In this document: positions 16,816 through 26,466 of the stretch, piece after piece
Position numbering within the stretch: the first letter of the stretch is position 1
Layout of the letters: each line of letters starts with the position of its first letter
From: SIG440 sp045591095
GTDB taxonomy: Bacteria; Bacillota; Clostridia; Monoglobales; Monoglobaceae
DNA: 47,599 nt
Direction of reading: 5' to 3'
Assembly: GCA_045591095.1 (NCBI GenBank)
Contig: JAZNSF010000030.1
Location: 1-47,599, forward strand
The notes under the pieces: generated by a model
What the model saw: only the letters and a program-made list of their open reading frames with translations
What the model was told of the DNA's origin: nothing
Database searches by the model: none
Program-made: the position numbers and the translations under genes

Positions 16816-17570
16816 ATTTGTTCCTCCTTTTTAAATTGAAGAGCAATTACAGTAATATTGTCAACACCGCCGCGTTTATTTGCCTCATCAATAAGCGTTT
16901 TAACCGCTGTCTTTATATCTTCCGATTCGTTTATTATTTGTTTTATTTCTTTTTCTCGCACCATTTCGGTAAGTCCGTCGCTGCACATAAGTATTGTTTC
17001 GCCGCCAACCACAGTGTAGTCATAAAAGTCGGCATCAACATATTTTTCTGAGCCTACAGCACGGGTAATTATGTTTTTATCAGGATGATTTCTCGCTTCT
17101 GCCCGGGTTATGCTTCCGCTTCTGACCAGTTCCTCCACAACAGAATGGTCAACCGTAATCTTCCTCATAACCGTATCTGAAATAAGATAAGCACAGCTGT
17201 CACCGATATTGGCAATCCGCACCAGATTATCTTTTACAAAAGTAACTACCGCTGTCGTCCCCATCCCTGCCTGAGCAGAGTTTTTTAAAGACATACTGTA
17301 AATCTCGGAATTTGCAAAATCGATTGATGCTGCCATCTTTTTTGCAAGGTTCGATGTATCCTCGTCCAAAAGGGCACTCTCCAGGTCGTCACAAATCAGA
17401 TTTACAGCCATACAGCTTGCAATTTCGCCGGCATTATGTCCGCCCATTCCATCTGCAAGCACACATATTCCGGATAACTTTCCGTCCTCAAAGCCACGGA
17501 TTTCAAAACTGTCTTCGTTAAGTTCACGAAGTTTGCCTTTATCCGTAAGACCATATACCCTAGCAAACAT
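16812..17570 (-). CDS. prpC: PP2C-type Ser/Thr phosphatase PrpC (Stp1)
   Basis: 252 residues. PP2C metal motifs LNEDS, VLADGMGGHNAGE, TTAVV, IGDSCAYL, TVDHSVVEELVRSG, CSDGLTEMV and DNITV appear in family order. It removes phosphate from PrkC and its substrates. It overlaps prkC (ATGA) and follows rlmN at 40 bp, as in Bacillus. Confidence 0.96.
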   Translation of the reverse strand: MFARVYGLTDKGKLRELNEDSFEIRGFEDGKLSGICVLADGMGGHNAGEIASCMAVNLICDDLESALLDEDTSNLAKKMAASIDFANSEIYSMSLKNSAQAGMGTTAVVTFVKDNLVRIANIGDSCAYLISDTVMRKITVDHSVVEELVRSGSITRAEARNHPDKNIITRAVGSEKYVDADFYDYTVVGGETILMCSDGLTEMVREKEIKQIINESEDIKTAVKTLIDEANKRGGVDNITVIALQFKKEEQI

Positions 17571-17610
17571 ATTATCCTAGCCTTTCTGCCCTTAAACGTG
17601 GGCGTTTATT

Positions 17611-18669
17611 TTAATCTTGATTAAGTCGATTTTTTCTTAATTGTCCACAAGCAGCATTTATGTTGCTGCCCATCTCGCGCCTTACCGTTGCTGATATTCC
17701 GTTTTTCTCGAGTCGTTTCCTGAACGCATCCACTCTCACGCGGCTGCTTTTTTCAAAGCCGATTTCTTTTACCTTGTTTACGGGTATAAGATTCACGTGG
17801 CAAAGCATTCCTTTTAAAAGACCTGCGAGTTTGTCTGCTTCGTCCAAAGTGTCATTTACCCCCGAAATCAACGTATATTCAAAGGACACCCTTCTTGATG
17901 TCGCGCGTATATACTCCTTGCAGGCTGAAATAAGCGTATCTATAGAATACTTCTTATTTATCGGCATAATTTCTGACCGCTTTTCGTCGGTTGGTGCATG
18001 AAGCGAAACAAGAAGCGTTATCTGCAGTTTCCTTTTGGCAATTTCCAGTATCTTGTCCACAATTCCGCAGGTCGAAATCGAAATATGCCGCTGACCTATA
18101 TTAAGGCCCTCGGGCGCATTGATAAGGTCAATAAACTTCATCACATTATCAAAATTGTCAAATGGCTCGCCAATACCCATCATAACGACATTGGATATCC
18201 GCTCGCCCAAATCCTTTTGGACACATATTACCTGACTTAAAAGCTCACCAGGGGTAAGGTCACGCATTTTGCCGCCAATGGTGGATGCACAAAACTTACA
18301 TCCCATACGGCATCCCACCTGAGATGAAATACAGATGGTATATCCGTATTCGTATTTCATTAAAACAGATTCTATAAAATTGCCGTCACTTAATTCTAGC
18401 AGATATTTGCGTGTTCCGTCAATCTTTGAAACAAATTTTTCCGAAATCTTTACCGCACCTATGTAGGATTTTTGTTTTAGTTCTTCTTTTAAGCTTTTGG
18501 GGATATTCCCCATATCGTCAAAATCCTCTGCTCCCTTTTGAAGCCAATCAAAAATCTGCTTTGCCCTGAACTTTGGCTCGTCTAAAGCTACTATAAATTC
18601 CTCAAGCTCCGCCTTTGTCATGCTAAGGAGTTCGGGCCTTGTATTTATTTTTCCTTCACCATTTTGCAT
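17611..18669 (-). CDS. rlmN: 23S rRNA (adenine2503-C2)-methyltransferase RlmN
   Basis: 352 residues. The radical-SAM cysteines are in GCRMGCKFCAS near 117-127, with GIGEPFDN and HAPTDEKRSEIMPIN as further landmarks; the C-terminal AACGQLR holds the second conserved cysteine. It methylates A2503 of 23S rRNA and A37 of some tRNAs. The start MQNGEGK lies inside the end of rsmB (25-bp overlap), with only a weak RBS; LLSMTKAELEEF matches the usual family N-terminus, so the upstream start is kept. Confidence 0.95.
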   Translation of the reverse strand: MQNGEGKINTRPELLSMTKAELEEFIVALDEPKFRAKQIFDWLQKGAEDFDDMGNIPKSLKEELKQKSYIGAVKISEKFVSKIDGTRKYLLELSDGNFIESVLMKYEYGYTICISSQVGCRMGCKFCASTIGGKMRDLTPGELLSQVICVQKDLGERISNVVMMGIGEPFDNFDNVMKFIDLINAPEGLNIGQRHISISTCGIVDKILEIAKRKLQITLLVSLHAPTDEKRSEIMPINKKYSIDTLISACKEYIRATSRRVSFEYTLISGVNDTLDEADKLAGLLKGMLCHVNLIPVNKVKEIGFEKSSRVRVDAFRKRLEKNGISATVRREMGSNINAACGQLRKNRLNQD

Positions 18670-19934
18670 ATATAAAACCCGCTTTCTCCTAAGACTGAGG
18701 TAAGTATCTGCTCCTCAAATTCCTTTTTGAAGTTTTTGTGTTTAGCCAAAAATTTTTCAATCTGAACTTTGTTTTCTTCAGGCAAAATCGTACAAGTGCT
18801 GTATACAAGCACACCGCCTGGCTTTACGTACTCTGCCGCATTTTCTAAGATAGCCTCTTGAATTTTGCAAAGCGCCTTTATTTCTTCTTCTGTCCTGGAA
18901 TACTTGATATCTGGCTTTTTATGTAAAACCCCAAGTCCCGAACACGGTACATCTGCCAAGACTCTATCAGCTATCCCCACCAGTCGATCGCATTTTTTTG
19001 TCGAGTCCATCACAGCGGCATCAATAATATCAATACCAAGCCTTTTTGCCGATGCCTTAATAAGCTCAATCTTATGCTCGAATATGTCAAAGGAAAGTAC
19101 CCTGCCTTTATTTCCCATTTTTTCGGCAATAGCGGCAGACTTTCCGCCAGGAGCGGCACAAAGGTCAATTATAGTTTCCAAAGGCTTTGGGTCTAAAACC
19201 TCTACTGTCTTTTGAGAAGAAATATTCTGAAGTGAAAATAAACCTTTCTCATAGGCATCAGATTTTTCTACGTTAAGTTTCCCCTTTACCAAAAGCGCAG
19301 TTGGAATTTGGGCATATTTTTCGCATTCAATGCCGTCTTTTTCTAAGACTTCAACAAGTTCATCAGGTGAAGTTTTTAATGTATTCGCTCTTACATGAAT
19401 TTTGTGCGCTTTCTGGTTTTCTTTAAAAAGCTCCGTGCATCGCTCTACGCCGTATTCTGCTATAAGCCTTTCGCTAATCCATTTGGGATACGAATACTGA
19501 AGCGATAGTTCCGCCGCCGCATCGCCCGTTTTTGGAAAGTCAAACTCCTCCCTTTTAGCCGCCGCCGAACGCAAAACTCCGTTTACAAAGCCCGCTCCAG
19601 CCTTGTGGGAGTATTTTTTTGCTAAAACAACAGCCTCGTTGCAAGCAGCACTCTCTGGAATTTTATCCATATAGTAAAGCTGATAAATCCCCATCCTCAG
19701 GATATTAAGCACCCAAGGCGTCATCTTTTTTATTTTTACCTTTGAAAATTGGGATATGATGTAATCAAGAGCAATCTTATTTGAAATAACCCCATAGATA
19801 AGCTCGGTAACTAACCCCTTGTCAGCTGCATTAAAATCATCTCTTTTAAGTGCGGTTTTGAGTGCCGCACTTATATATGCACCGGATTTTTCTATGTCAT
19901 AAAGTGCCTTTAAGGCCGCTTCTCTTGCCGTCAT
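18645..19934 (-). CDS. rsmB: 16S rRNA (cytosine967-C5)-methyltransferase RsmB
   Basis: 429 residues from the ATG at 19934. A TTG two codons upstream is also open, but the AGGGAG RBS spacing fits the ATG. An N-terminal NusB-like helical domain (REAALKALYDIEKSGAY...) is followed by the SAM-dependent domain: DLCAAPGGKSAAIAEKM (SAM loop), ADVPCSGLG (catalytic Cys region) and YSTCTILPEEN (second Cys). Modifies C967 of 16S rRNA. Operon position between the zinc peptidase and rlmN. Confidence 0.95.
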   Translation of the reverse strand: MTAREAALKALYDIEKSGAYISAALKTALKRDDFNAADKGLVTELIYGVISNKIALDYIISQFSKVKIKKMTPWVLNILRMGIYQLYYMDKIPESAACNEAVVLAKKYSHKAGAGFVNGVLRSAAAKREEFDFPKTGDAAAELSLQYSYPKWISERLIAEYGVERCTELFKENQKAHKIHVRANTLKTSPDELVEVLEKDGIECEKYAQIPTALLVKGKLNVEKSDAYEKGLFSLQNISSQKTVEVLDPKPLETIIDLCAAPGGKSAAIAEKMGNKGRVLSFDIFEHKIELIKASAKRLGIDIIDAAVMDSTKKCDRLVGIADRVLADVPCSGLGVLHKKPDIKYSRTEEEIKALCKIQEAILENAAEYVKPGGVLVYSTCTILPEENKVQIEKFLAKHKNFKKEFEEQILTSVLGESGFYICKMVKEK

Positions 19935-19958
19935 AACCAAAATTCTCCCTGGTATTTT

Positions 19959-20666
19959 TTAATCTCTGTTTCTGCCAAATCCAACTATAGAAAGAAGTCT
20001 AAGTAGGTTAGCTATAGCAACCACGGCTGATGCTACATAAGTCATTGCTGCAGCACTCAAAACCTTTTTTGATGCCGAAAGCTCTTCTTTTCCTAAGATT
20101 GCATTTGCTTCTAAAGTGCGAAGGGCTCTGTTTGATGCATTAAATTCGACCGGCAAAGTAACAAGCTGAAACAAAACCACCAAACCAAACAGCAAAACGC
20201 CAAAGTTTGCAAGGCCCGAAAAACTGAATAAAATTCCCATTATAGCTAAGGGCCACGCTGCATATGACGCAATCTGTACCACAGGTACAATAGAGTTGCG
20301 AATTTTTATGGGTGTATAGCCCTCCGCATGCTGAACTGCGTGTCCTACCTCGTGGGCAGCAACGCCTATTGCCGCAACCGACGTAGAAGAATACGTGCTG
20401 TCAGAAAGCCTTACCACATTTTTTTTGGGGTCATAGTGGTCGGTGAGATTCCCCTGCACGCGTTCTATTATAACATTTTGAAGTCCATTCATATCGAGTA
20501 TCCATCTTGCAACGTCCGCTCCGGTATATCCACGAAGATTTTGTACCGTGCGATACTTGTTGAATGTTGTATTCACCTTGCTTTGCGCATACATAGCAAA
20601 TATAAGCGCAGGCAAAACCAGGATAATATATGTCATATCAATTCCATAAAAACCCATAGGATACAT
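19959..20666 (-). CDS. YugP-type membrane zinc metallopeptidase
   Basis: 235 residues. An N-terminal TM (about 8-26) is followed by the zinc motif AAHEVGHAVQHAEGY around 103-117 and then two to three TM segments (IASYAAWPLAIMGILFSF; FGVLLFGLVVLFQLV). It belongs to the Zn-peptidase_2 (YugP) family of membrane proteases with unknown substrates. RBS AGAGGTAAG. It stands between fmt and rsmB; it is not in that place in Bacillus, but I believe the insertion is common in clostridia. Confidence 0.92.
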   Translation of the reverse strand: MYPMGFYGIDMTYIILVLPALIFAMYAQSKVNTTFNKYRTVQNLRGYTGADVARWILDMNGLQNVIIERVQGNLTDHYDPKKNVVRLSDSTYSSTSVAAIGVAAHEVGHAVQHAEGYTPIKIRNSIVPVVQIASYAAWPLAIMGILFSFSGLANFGVLLFGLVVLFQLVTLPVEFNASNRALRTLEANAILGKEELSASKKVLSAAAMTYVASAVVAIANLLRLLSIVGFGRNRD

Positions 20667-20679
20667 AATTCTTACCTCT

Positions 20680-21609
20680 CTATTTCAAAATTTCGTTAGT
20701 TTCAATGCTGTGTCCGTTTAAGTAATCCCTAACCTTCATACGCTTAGAGCCTTGAAATTGCACGTCGGTTGCGATTATCGAATATCCATCACCGCATAAA
20801 ACTTCGATTCCACTTTCATCAGCCTTTAAAATTTTGCCAGGAATACCTTTTTGTTTTTCGCCCAAAGCCACGCCAAAAATTTTAAGCACCGTGTCCTTAT
20901 ACAAAGTATGTGCAACCGGCCAGGGATTCATTCCCGAGACCAGATTTACAATTTCTTTGGCAGATTTTGTCCAGTCAATTTTTGCTAAATCCTTACTTAG
21001 CATGGGCGCGTAAGTAGACTCGCTATCATTTTGTTTTTGCGGGGTTATTGTGCCTTCCTCTAACCCTTTAATCGTATCAAGCAAAAGCTCAGCGCCCATA
21101 AGCATAAGCCTGTCGTGAAGCTCGCCCGAAGTTTCATATTCGCCTATTTCGGTCTCACACTTAAGTAGTATATCCCCGGTATCAAGGCCTTTTTCCATCA
21201 GCATCGAGGTTATACCTGTTGTTTTTTCGCCGTTTATAACCGACCACTGAATTGGGCCTGCCCCACGGTATTTAGGGAGTAGCGATGCATGGATGTTGAT
21301 GCAGCAATATTTTGGATAATTTAAAATGTACTCAGGCAAAATTTTGCCATAAGCAACCACAACTATCATCTCAGGGTCGAGTGTCTTAAGTTCATTTTCG
21401 AAAGCAAAGTCTTTAAGGCTTTCGGGCTGGAACACCCGAATAGCATTTTCAAGCGCCAAAACCTTTACCGGAGGGGGTGTCAATTTGTGACCTCTCCCAA
21501 CGGGCTTATCAGGCTGTGTCACAACACCGCATACACTATGTCCGTTCTCTATAAGAGTTCTAAGGCATGGCACAGCAAATTCTGGCGTGCCCATAAACAA
21601 AATTCTCAA
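20680..21609 (-). CDS. fmt: Methionyl-tRNA formyltransferase
   Basis: 309 residues. FMGTPEFAVPCL opens the Rossmann-like domain; NIHASLLPKYRGAGPIQW carries the catalytic Asn/His, and MLMEKGLDTGDIL the catalytic Asp region. A C-terminal OB domain contacts tRNA. It formylates initiator Met-tRNA with 10-formyl-THF. Pairs with def, 23 bp upstream in the operon. Confidence 0.96.
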   Translation of the reverse strand: MRILFMGTPEFAVPCLRTLIENGHSVCGVVTQPDKPVGRGHKLTPPPVKVLALENAIRVFQPESLKDFAFENELKTLDPEMIVVVAYGKILPEYILNYPKYCCINIHASLLPKYRGAGPIQWSVINGEKTTGITSMLMEKGLDTGDILLKCETEIGEYETSGELHDRLMLMGAELLLDTIKGLEEGTITPQKQNDSESTYAPMLSKDLAKIDWTKSAKEIVNLVSGMNPWPVAHTLYKDTVLKIFGVALGEKQKGIPGKILKADESGIEVLCGDGYSIIATDVQFQGSKRMKVRDYLNGHSIETNEILK

Positions 21610-21632
21610 AGTCCGTCATTCCCTTCAAAAAA

Positions 21633-22094
21633 CTAGTTTTGCTCTACGTCAATCCATTCGTCAACAAGTCGCATAAACATATTGCCGTCCAAATGGTCGG
21701 TTTCGTGGCAAAATGCCCTTGCCAAAAGCTCCTCGCCCTCATATTCGTGCCAAATGCCATTTCGGTCCTGAGCCTTTATTTTTACGTACATAGGGCGTTT
21801 TACCATCCCAAACTGTCCGGGAAGGCTGAGGCAGCCTTCTGCACCGTATTGCTCGCCCTTTACTTCGATGATTTCGGGGTTAATAAGCTCATATGGCTCG
21901 TCATCAAGGTCGATTACTACCACTCTTTTAAGCACACCTACCTGAGGTGCTGCAAGTCCTACGCCGCCGGATTCATAAAGAGTGTCAAACAAATCGTCCA
22001 CAAGGTCCGAAAGTCTTTGGTCAAAAACCTCTACTTTTCTGCATTTTTTTGTCAGTACGTCGTCCCCGTGCTTAACTATATTTCTTATTGCCAT
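21633..22094 (-). CDS. def: Peptide deformylase
   Basis: 153 residues. The three family motifs are GVGLAAPQVG, EGCLSLPG (Cys metal ligand) and CHETDHLDG (HExxH). It removes the formyl group from nascent proteins at the ribosome exit. RBS AGAGAGGTAAG; 19 bp after priA. Confidence 0.96.
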   Translation of the reverse strand: MAIRNIVKHGDDVLTKKCRKVEVFDQRLSDLVDDLFDTLYESGGVGLAAPQVGVLKRVVVIDLDDEPYELINPEIIEVKGEQYGAEGCLSLPGQFGMVKRPMYVKIKAQDRNGIWHEYEGEELLARAFCHETDHLDGNMFMRLVDEWIDVEQN

Positions 22095-22113
22095 AACACT
22101 TACCTCTCTGTTT

Positions 22114-24351
22114 CTAATACATATTTATCGGATTTATATCAATACTTAAAAAAGTCTTTTTCCGAATTCTTTCATGTGACTCATAAATCACTCCTAAAAG
22201 GCTGTGAACCGTCTCTTCGCTTTTACATTTCAGCAAAATGCGGTATCTGTAACTATTTTTAATTTTTTCTATCGGTGCGGGACCGGGACCAAGCATCTCA
22301 AAAATCTCTTTTTTAAAGTAGTCTGACTTCTTAATCTCACTACCCACTGCCTCTGCCGAAGCTTTTACCTCGTTTTCATCCTCGCCTGTTACCATTATAC
22401 ATATTATGTCACAAAATGGCGGATAATTCAACCTTTTTCTCTGCAATATCTCATTTTCATAAAACGCCTCATAGTCGTGACTTTTCGCATAGTTTATTGT
22501 TGCATTAAAAGGCTGGTAGGTCTGGATTATCGCTCTCCCCGATTTTTCGCCCCTACCTGCTCTGCCGCACACTTGGGTAAACAGCGAAAAGCTCCGTTCG
22601 TTTGCCCTGAAATCATCAACCGCAAGGGCAGTATCTGCCGCCAGAACCCCAACCAAAGTAACCTCGTGAAAATCAAGTCCCTTTGTGACCATCTGCGTGC
22701 CCAAAAGGATATCCATGCCCTCTTTTTTAAACTCGTCAAGTATTTTTTCGTGGCCGCCTTTTTGCGACGTTGTGTCTGCGTCCATCCTTAGTATGCCGGC
22801 ACTCGGGAACAGTCTTTTAAGTTCCTCTTCAATCTTTTGTGTGCCTGTCCCAAAGTACTTTACGTGTTTTGAGCCGCAAGATGGACACTCCGAAACATTT
22901 GGAATGGTATAACCGCAGTAGTGGCAAGACAAAGTCTCGCGGCGCTTATGGTAAGTGAGAGCAATGCTGCAGTCAGGACAATTTATTACCTCTCCGCATT
23001 CGCGACATGATACAAAGGTCGAAAACCCACGGCGATTTAAAAACAGTATTGTTTTTTCGCCATTTTCTAAATTCTGTTTTATTTCAGATTGAAGCTTCAT
23101 ACTGATTGGCGAATTATTTTTGTATTGAAAAAGCTCGCTTCGCATATCCACAATATTTACCAATGGCAATGAGCCGTCGTTATATCGTTTTTTCATTTCA
23201 AGCAAGTCATATTCGCCATTCTTTGCCGCATAGTACTCACTTACCGACGGAGTTGCCGATGCCAGGAGAAGCACTGCATTTTTGTCCTCGGCAATTTTTT
23301 TAGCCACATCTATTGCGTGATATCTTGGCGAGGTTTCTGACTTATAACTGTTTTCATGCTCCTCGTCAAGAATTATTATTCCAACGTTTTGAAGAGGCGC
23401 AAAAATTGCTGACCTTGCCCCTACAACAACCCTTACTTCGCCACGTTTAATTTTGTTCCACTGGTCAAATCTCTCGCCCACCGAAAGGGCACTGTGTATT
23501 ACCGCAACTTTATTTCCAAATCTTCCCACAAAGCGCTGCACCATCTGCGGTGTCAAAGAAATCTCAGGCACAAGCATTATAGCATTTTTCCCATGCTCCA
23601 TAACTTTGTCAATTGCCTGCAAAAACACTTCCGTCTTTCCGCTGCCAGTAACGCCACGAAGTAAAAATTTCTTATATTTCCCTAGGTCTATCGCTTTATT
23701 TAATTTCTCAATAACAACTTTTTGCTCTTCAGTTGGCGTATAAGCAGTCGTTTTTTCGTAGCGACCTTCGACATACGCCACACGCTCGACTTTTTCGGTT
23801 TCTATCTGTATATAGCCCAATTTTTCAAGCGCCCGTACAGCATCGTAAGAACTGCCGCTTTCTTTTACAAGCTTTGAAAGGGGGATATTATCTGCCATAA
23901 TAAGCGCTTCCAGTATCCTCGCCCTTGCAACTGCTCCAGAATTTCGGAGCTTATCTTTGATCTCGAAAGCCACTTCGCGGTCGAGACTTAAATTTGCATA
24001 CCTAACCGTTTTTGCACTTACCCCCGACGTCATTCCCGGTGGTGTGGTAAGCCTGATTGCCTGAAAAAGTGAGCAAAAGTATTTTTCGCTTATCCAAAGA
24101 CAAAGCTTTAGCATATCGGGTGAGCATACAGGCTCACTGCCAACTAAGCTTTGGATTTTCTTTAATGAATCAAATTCACTTTTCTCTGATATACCAATGA
24201 TAATGCCTTCAACCAAATTGTTCCGAAATCCAAAAGGCACCTTTACACGCATGCCAACAAGTGCCTCTTGAGTAAAATTCTCGGGCACTTCGTAATCAAA
24301 AACTTTATCAATATTTTGTTCTTTGTTATTTAGCACTACCTTTACGATCAT
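22114..24351 (-). CDS. priA: Primosomal protein N' (PriA helicase)
   Basis: 745 residues from the ATG at 24351 (MIVKVVLNNKEQNIDKVFDY, the usual PriA start); the frame extends 13 codons further without homology. Helicase motifs are LLRGVTGSGKTEVF (Walker A), IILDEEHENSY (DEEH), LLASATPSVSEY, FLNRRGFSTF and QVCGRAGRG. Zinc cysteines sit in SCRECGEVINCPDCSIAL, CHYCG and CPSCGS. Restarts stalled replication forks and opens DNA for DnaB loading. In Bacillus coaBC lies between rpoZ and priA; here only 89 bp separate them. Confidence 0.95.
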   Translation of the reverse strand: MIVKVVLNNKEQNIDKVFDYEVPENFTQEALVGMRVKVPFGFRNNLVEGIIIGISEKSEFDSLKKIQSLVGSEPVCSPDMLKLCLWISEKYFCSLFQAIRLTTPPGMTSGVSAKTVRYANLSLDREVAFEIKDKLRNSGAVARARILEALIMADNIPLSKLVKESGSSYDAVRALEKLGYIQIETEKVERVAYVEGRYEKTTAYTPTEEQKVVIEKLNKAIDLGKYKKFLLRGVTGSGKTEVFLQAIDKVMEHGKNAIMLVPEISLTPQMVQRFVGRFGNKVAVIHSALSVGERFDQWNKIKRGEVRVVVGARSAIFAPLQNVGIIILDEEHENSYKSETSPRYHAIDVAKKIAEDKNAVLLLASATPSVSEYYAAKNGEYDLLEMKKRYNDGSLPLVNIVDMRSELFQYKNNSPISMKLQSEIKQNLENGEKTILFLNRRGFSTFVSCRECGEVINCPDCSIALTYHKRRETLSCHYCGYTIPNVSECPSCGSKHVKYFGTGTQKIEEELKRLFPSAGILRMDADTTSQKGGHEKILDEFKKEGMDILLGTQMVTKGLDFHEVTLVGVLAADTALAVDDFRANERSFSLFTQVCGRAGRGEKSGRAIIQTYQPFNATINYAKSHDYEAFYENEILQRKRLNYPPFCDIICIMVTGEDENEVKASAEAVGSEIKKSDYFKKEIFEMLGPGPAPIEKIKNSYRYRILLKCKSEETVHSLLGVIYESHERIRKKTFLSIDINPINMY

Positions 24352-24378
24352 ATCCCACACATCTTTTAATAAATAACT

Positions 24379-24405
24379 AAAGGACCACATTAAGAGCAGT
24401 CCTTT
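24379..24405. terminator. Hairpin between rpoZ and priA
   Basis: AAAGGAC (24379-24385) pairs with GTCCTTT (24399-24405) around a 13-nt loop. On the plus strand it is followed by TT, but no plus-strand gene needs it. On the minus strand only a weak AGTTATTT follows, so it may attenuate rather than stop transcription into priA. Confidence 0.4.
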
Positions 24406-24440
24406 TTGATATAAGCACCTTAAGGTTTTTAAGTGCAGAT

Positions 24441-24656
24441 TTATATTGAGCGTTTCTCGTTAGCCAGCTCTATTTTTCCTTCAAAAATTTCGTTTACCGC
24501 AACGGTAACATCCTTAGAAGTCTTCACATCGGATAGCTTCTGCGCACCCTCAACCAGTTGTCTTGTTCTTTTTGCAGTTTCAATAACAAGTGCATAGCGG
24601 CTTCCTGTCTTTTTTACAAGCTCGGTAATAGGCGGATAAATCATCATTTTAAACAT
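24441..24656 (-). CDS. rpoZ: RNA polymerase omega subunit
   Basis: 71 residues, with MIYPPITELVKKTGSRYALV (contact with beta-prime), AKRTRQLVEG and VAVNEIFEGKI typical of Firmicutes omega. It helps assemble the core enzyme. Its start overlaps the gmk stop by 8 bp. Confidence 0.93.
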   Translation of the reverse strand: MFKMMIYPPITELVKKTGSRYALVIETAKRTRQLVEGAQKLSDVKTSKDVTVAVNEIFEGKIELANEKRSI

Positions 24657-25218
24657 TCCCCTTTTCTTTATTAATTATATCTTCAATTGCAGAAATTGCG
24701 TCTTCAAGACGATCGTTTACCACAACATATCTATACTTATCTTTTTGCGAAAGCTCCCACTTTGCAGCATTCAGTCTTTTTTCAATTTCCTCTAAAGACT
24801 CTGTCCCACGGCCTTTAAGCCTTTTTAAAAGAGTCTCCTCGTCAGGCGGAACAACAAATATAGACACAGCATCAGGACGACTTTCCATAACTGATAGCGC
24901 CCCCTGAGCCTCAATCTCAAGTATTACATCCTGACCTTTGGAAAGCTGCTGGTCAACAGCCGCAGCCGGTGTGCCATAATAGTTTCCGTTGTAGTTTGCC
25001 CACTCCAAAAACATTCCGGCTTCAATCATTTTCTTAAACTGCTCTTCAGTTTTGAAAAAGTAGGTAACTCCCTCTTTGTCTTCGCATCTTGGTTTTCGGG
25101 TAGTGGCAGAAACTGAAACCGAAATATTTTCATATCGTGCGATAAGTTCTTTGCAGATAGTTCCCTTGCCAACGCCCGACGGCCCCGAAATCACAATAAG
25201 CTTGCCTTTATTCTTCAT
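24649..25218 (-). CDS. gmk: Guanylate kinase
   Basis: 189 residues from the ATG at 25218, favoured because GGAG stands about 10 nt upstream; an in-frame ATG at 25233 would add MENLR. The P-loop is SGPSGVGKGT, the GMP-site residues lie in TTRKPRCEDKEGVTYFF, and the lid is RLKGRGTES. It phosphorylates GMP/dGMP. The start overlaps the end of remA. Confidence 0.96.
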   Translation of the reverse strand: MKNKGKLIVISGPSGVGKGTICKELIARYENISVSVSATTRKPRCEDKEGVTYFFKTEEQFKKMIEAGMFLEWANYNGNYYGTPAAAVDQQLSKGQDVILEIEAQGALSVMESRPDAVSIFVVPPDEETLLKRLKGRGTESLEEIEKRLNAAKWELSQKDKYRYVVVNDRLEDAISAIEDIINKEKGNV

Positions 25219-25492
25219 TCTCAAGTTCTCCATCGTCTTTTGTATCTGCTATATCTTCCTTGACTGCCGCACGGGAAGCGATTGTTTCGGTCTGGATTGC
25301 AGAAAGTATTATATGGTCGCTGTCTGTAATAATAACCGCCCTTGTACGTCTGCCGCAGGAAGCATCAATTAAAAGTCCCTTATCCCTTGCATCCTGAACA
25401 ATACGTTTAATGGGCGCGGATTCAGGGCTTACTATTGCTATAACCCTGTCACCTGATACGATATTCCCAAAGCCTATGTTTATAAGTTTCAT
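25208..25492 (-). CDS. remA: RemA/DUF370 extracellular-matrix regulator
   Basis: 94 residues; MKLINIGFGNIVSGDRVIAI and KGLLIDASCGRRTRAVIITD are diagnostic of RemA. The B. subtilis protein is a DNA-binding activator of biofilm matrix and osmoprotection genes. The acidic tail (AVKEDIADTKDDGELENEE) is longer than in many members. Position between yicC and gmk is as in Bacillus. Confidence 0.94.
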   Translation of the reverse strand: MKLINIGFGNIVSGDRVIAIVSPESAPIKRIVQDARDKGLLIDASCGRRTRAVIITDSDHIILSAIQTETIASRAAVKEDIADTKDDGELENEE

Positions 25493-25528
25493 CAGTTTTC
25501 GCCTCTCTTGTGAAATTTACAAAACTAT

Positions 25529-26404
25529 TTATTCAATATTTTGGATTTGCTCTCTTATTTTTTCAATCTCAGACTTCATCTCTACAATAATTTTTGAAAT
25601 CTCAATATCATTAGCCTTAGACCCCATGGTATTTGTTTCGCGGTTCATTTCCTGCACCATAAAGTCAAGCTTTTTACCAATAGGAAGGTCGGTTTCGATT
25701 GCCTTTTTAAATTCATTGATATGGCTTCTGAGTCTGACTGTTTCTTCACCAATATCTGATTTTTCAGCAAATATAGCAGCTTCGGTTATTATCCTCGCTT
25801 CATCAACGTTTCTGTCTTCCAAAGCCTCCAAAATTCGCTTTTTAAGGCGGTCTTTATATTCCTCAATTATCGTAGGGTACCTTTCCTCTACAGCTAAAAG
25901 ATTTTCGTAAAGTGCATCAAGATGCGAAAGGATGTCTTTTTCCATATTCTTCCCTTCGTTTATTCGCATATTCACAAAATCCTCTGCAGCTTCGGAAAAT
26001 ACGTCACAGATAAGACTCGCAATATATTCCTCATCAGCCTCATCGTTTTCCATTCTGAATATATCGTGATACTGAGAGATAGTAGAAATCTTCACATCAT
26101 CTTTAACGCCTAAGCTTTTCATGCTTTTGAGGGCAGCTATGTAATTTTCGGCTACGGCCCTGTCAAGAATAACCCTTTTGCTACTGCCTTCGGTACGCTC
26201 AACAGATACATAAATTTCGACTTTCCCGCGGGAAATATATTTTGAAGAGAGAAGTCTTAACTTATCCTCGACAAAGGTATAGTATTTGGGCACCTTAATT
26301 GTAGCGTCCATATACCTGTGATTTACTGATTTTAGATTTACCTTTATGTTAAAGCCATCAACAGTTTTTTCTGCTCTGCCAAAGCCTGTCATACTTTTGA
26401 GCAT
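25529..26404 (-). CDS. yicC: YicC/YloC family endoribonuclease
   Basis: 291 residues. Start MLKSMTGFGRAE and end DIEISKIIVEMKSEIEKIREQIQNIE match the YicC-N and DUF1732 family ends; FMVQEMNRETNTMGSKAND is the most conserved block. E. coli YicC is a ribonuclease that promotes small-RNA decay. First gene of the housekeeping operon; RBS AAGGGGGAAG and promoter at 26467-26495. Confidence 0.95.
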   Translation of the reverse strand: MLKSMTGFGRAEKTVDGFNIKVNLKSVNHRYMDATIKVPKYYTFVEDKLRLLSSKYISRGKVEIYVSVERTEGSSKRVILDRAVAENYIAALKSMKSLGVKDDVKISTISQYHDIFRMENDEADEEYIASLICDVFSEAAEDFVNMRINEGKNMEKDILSHLDALYENLLAVEERYPTIIEEYKDRLKKRILEALEDRNVDEARIITEAAIFAEKSDIGEETVRLRSHINEFKKAIETDLPIGKKLDFMVQEMNRETNTMGSKANDIEISKIIVEMKSEIEKIREQIQNIE

Positions 26405-26466
26405 ATTGCTTCCCCCTTATTTAAACGCGATATGCGCTTAAAATCGTTTTTCACTAAATTACCTTT

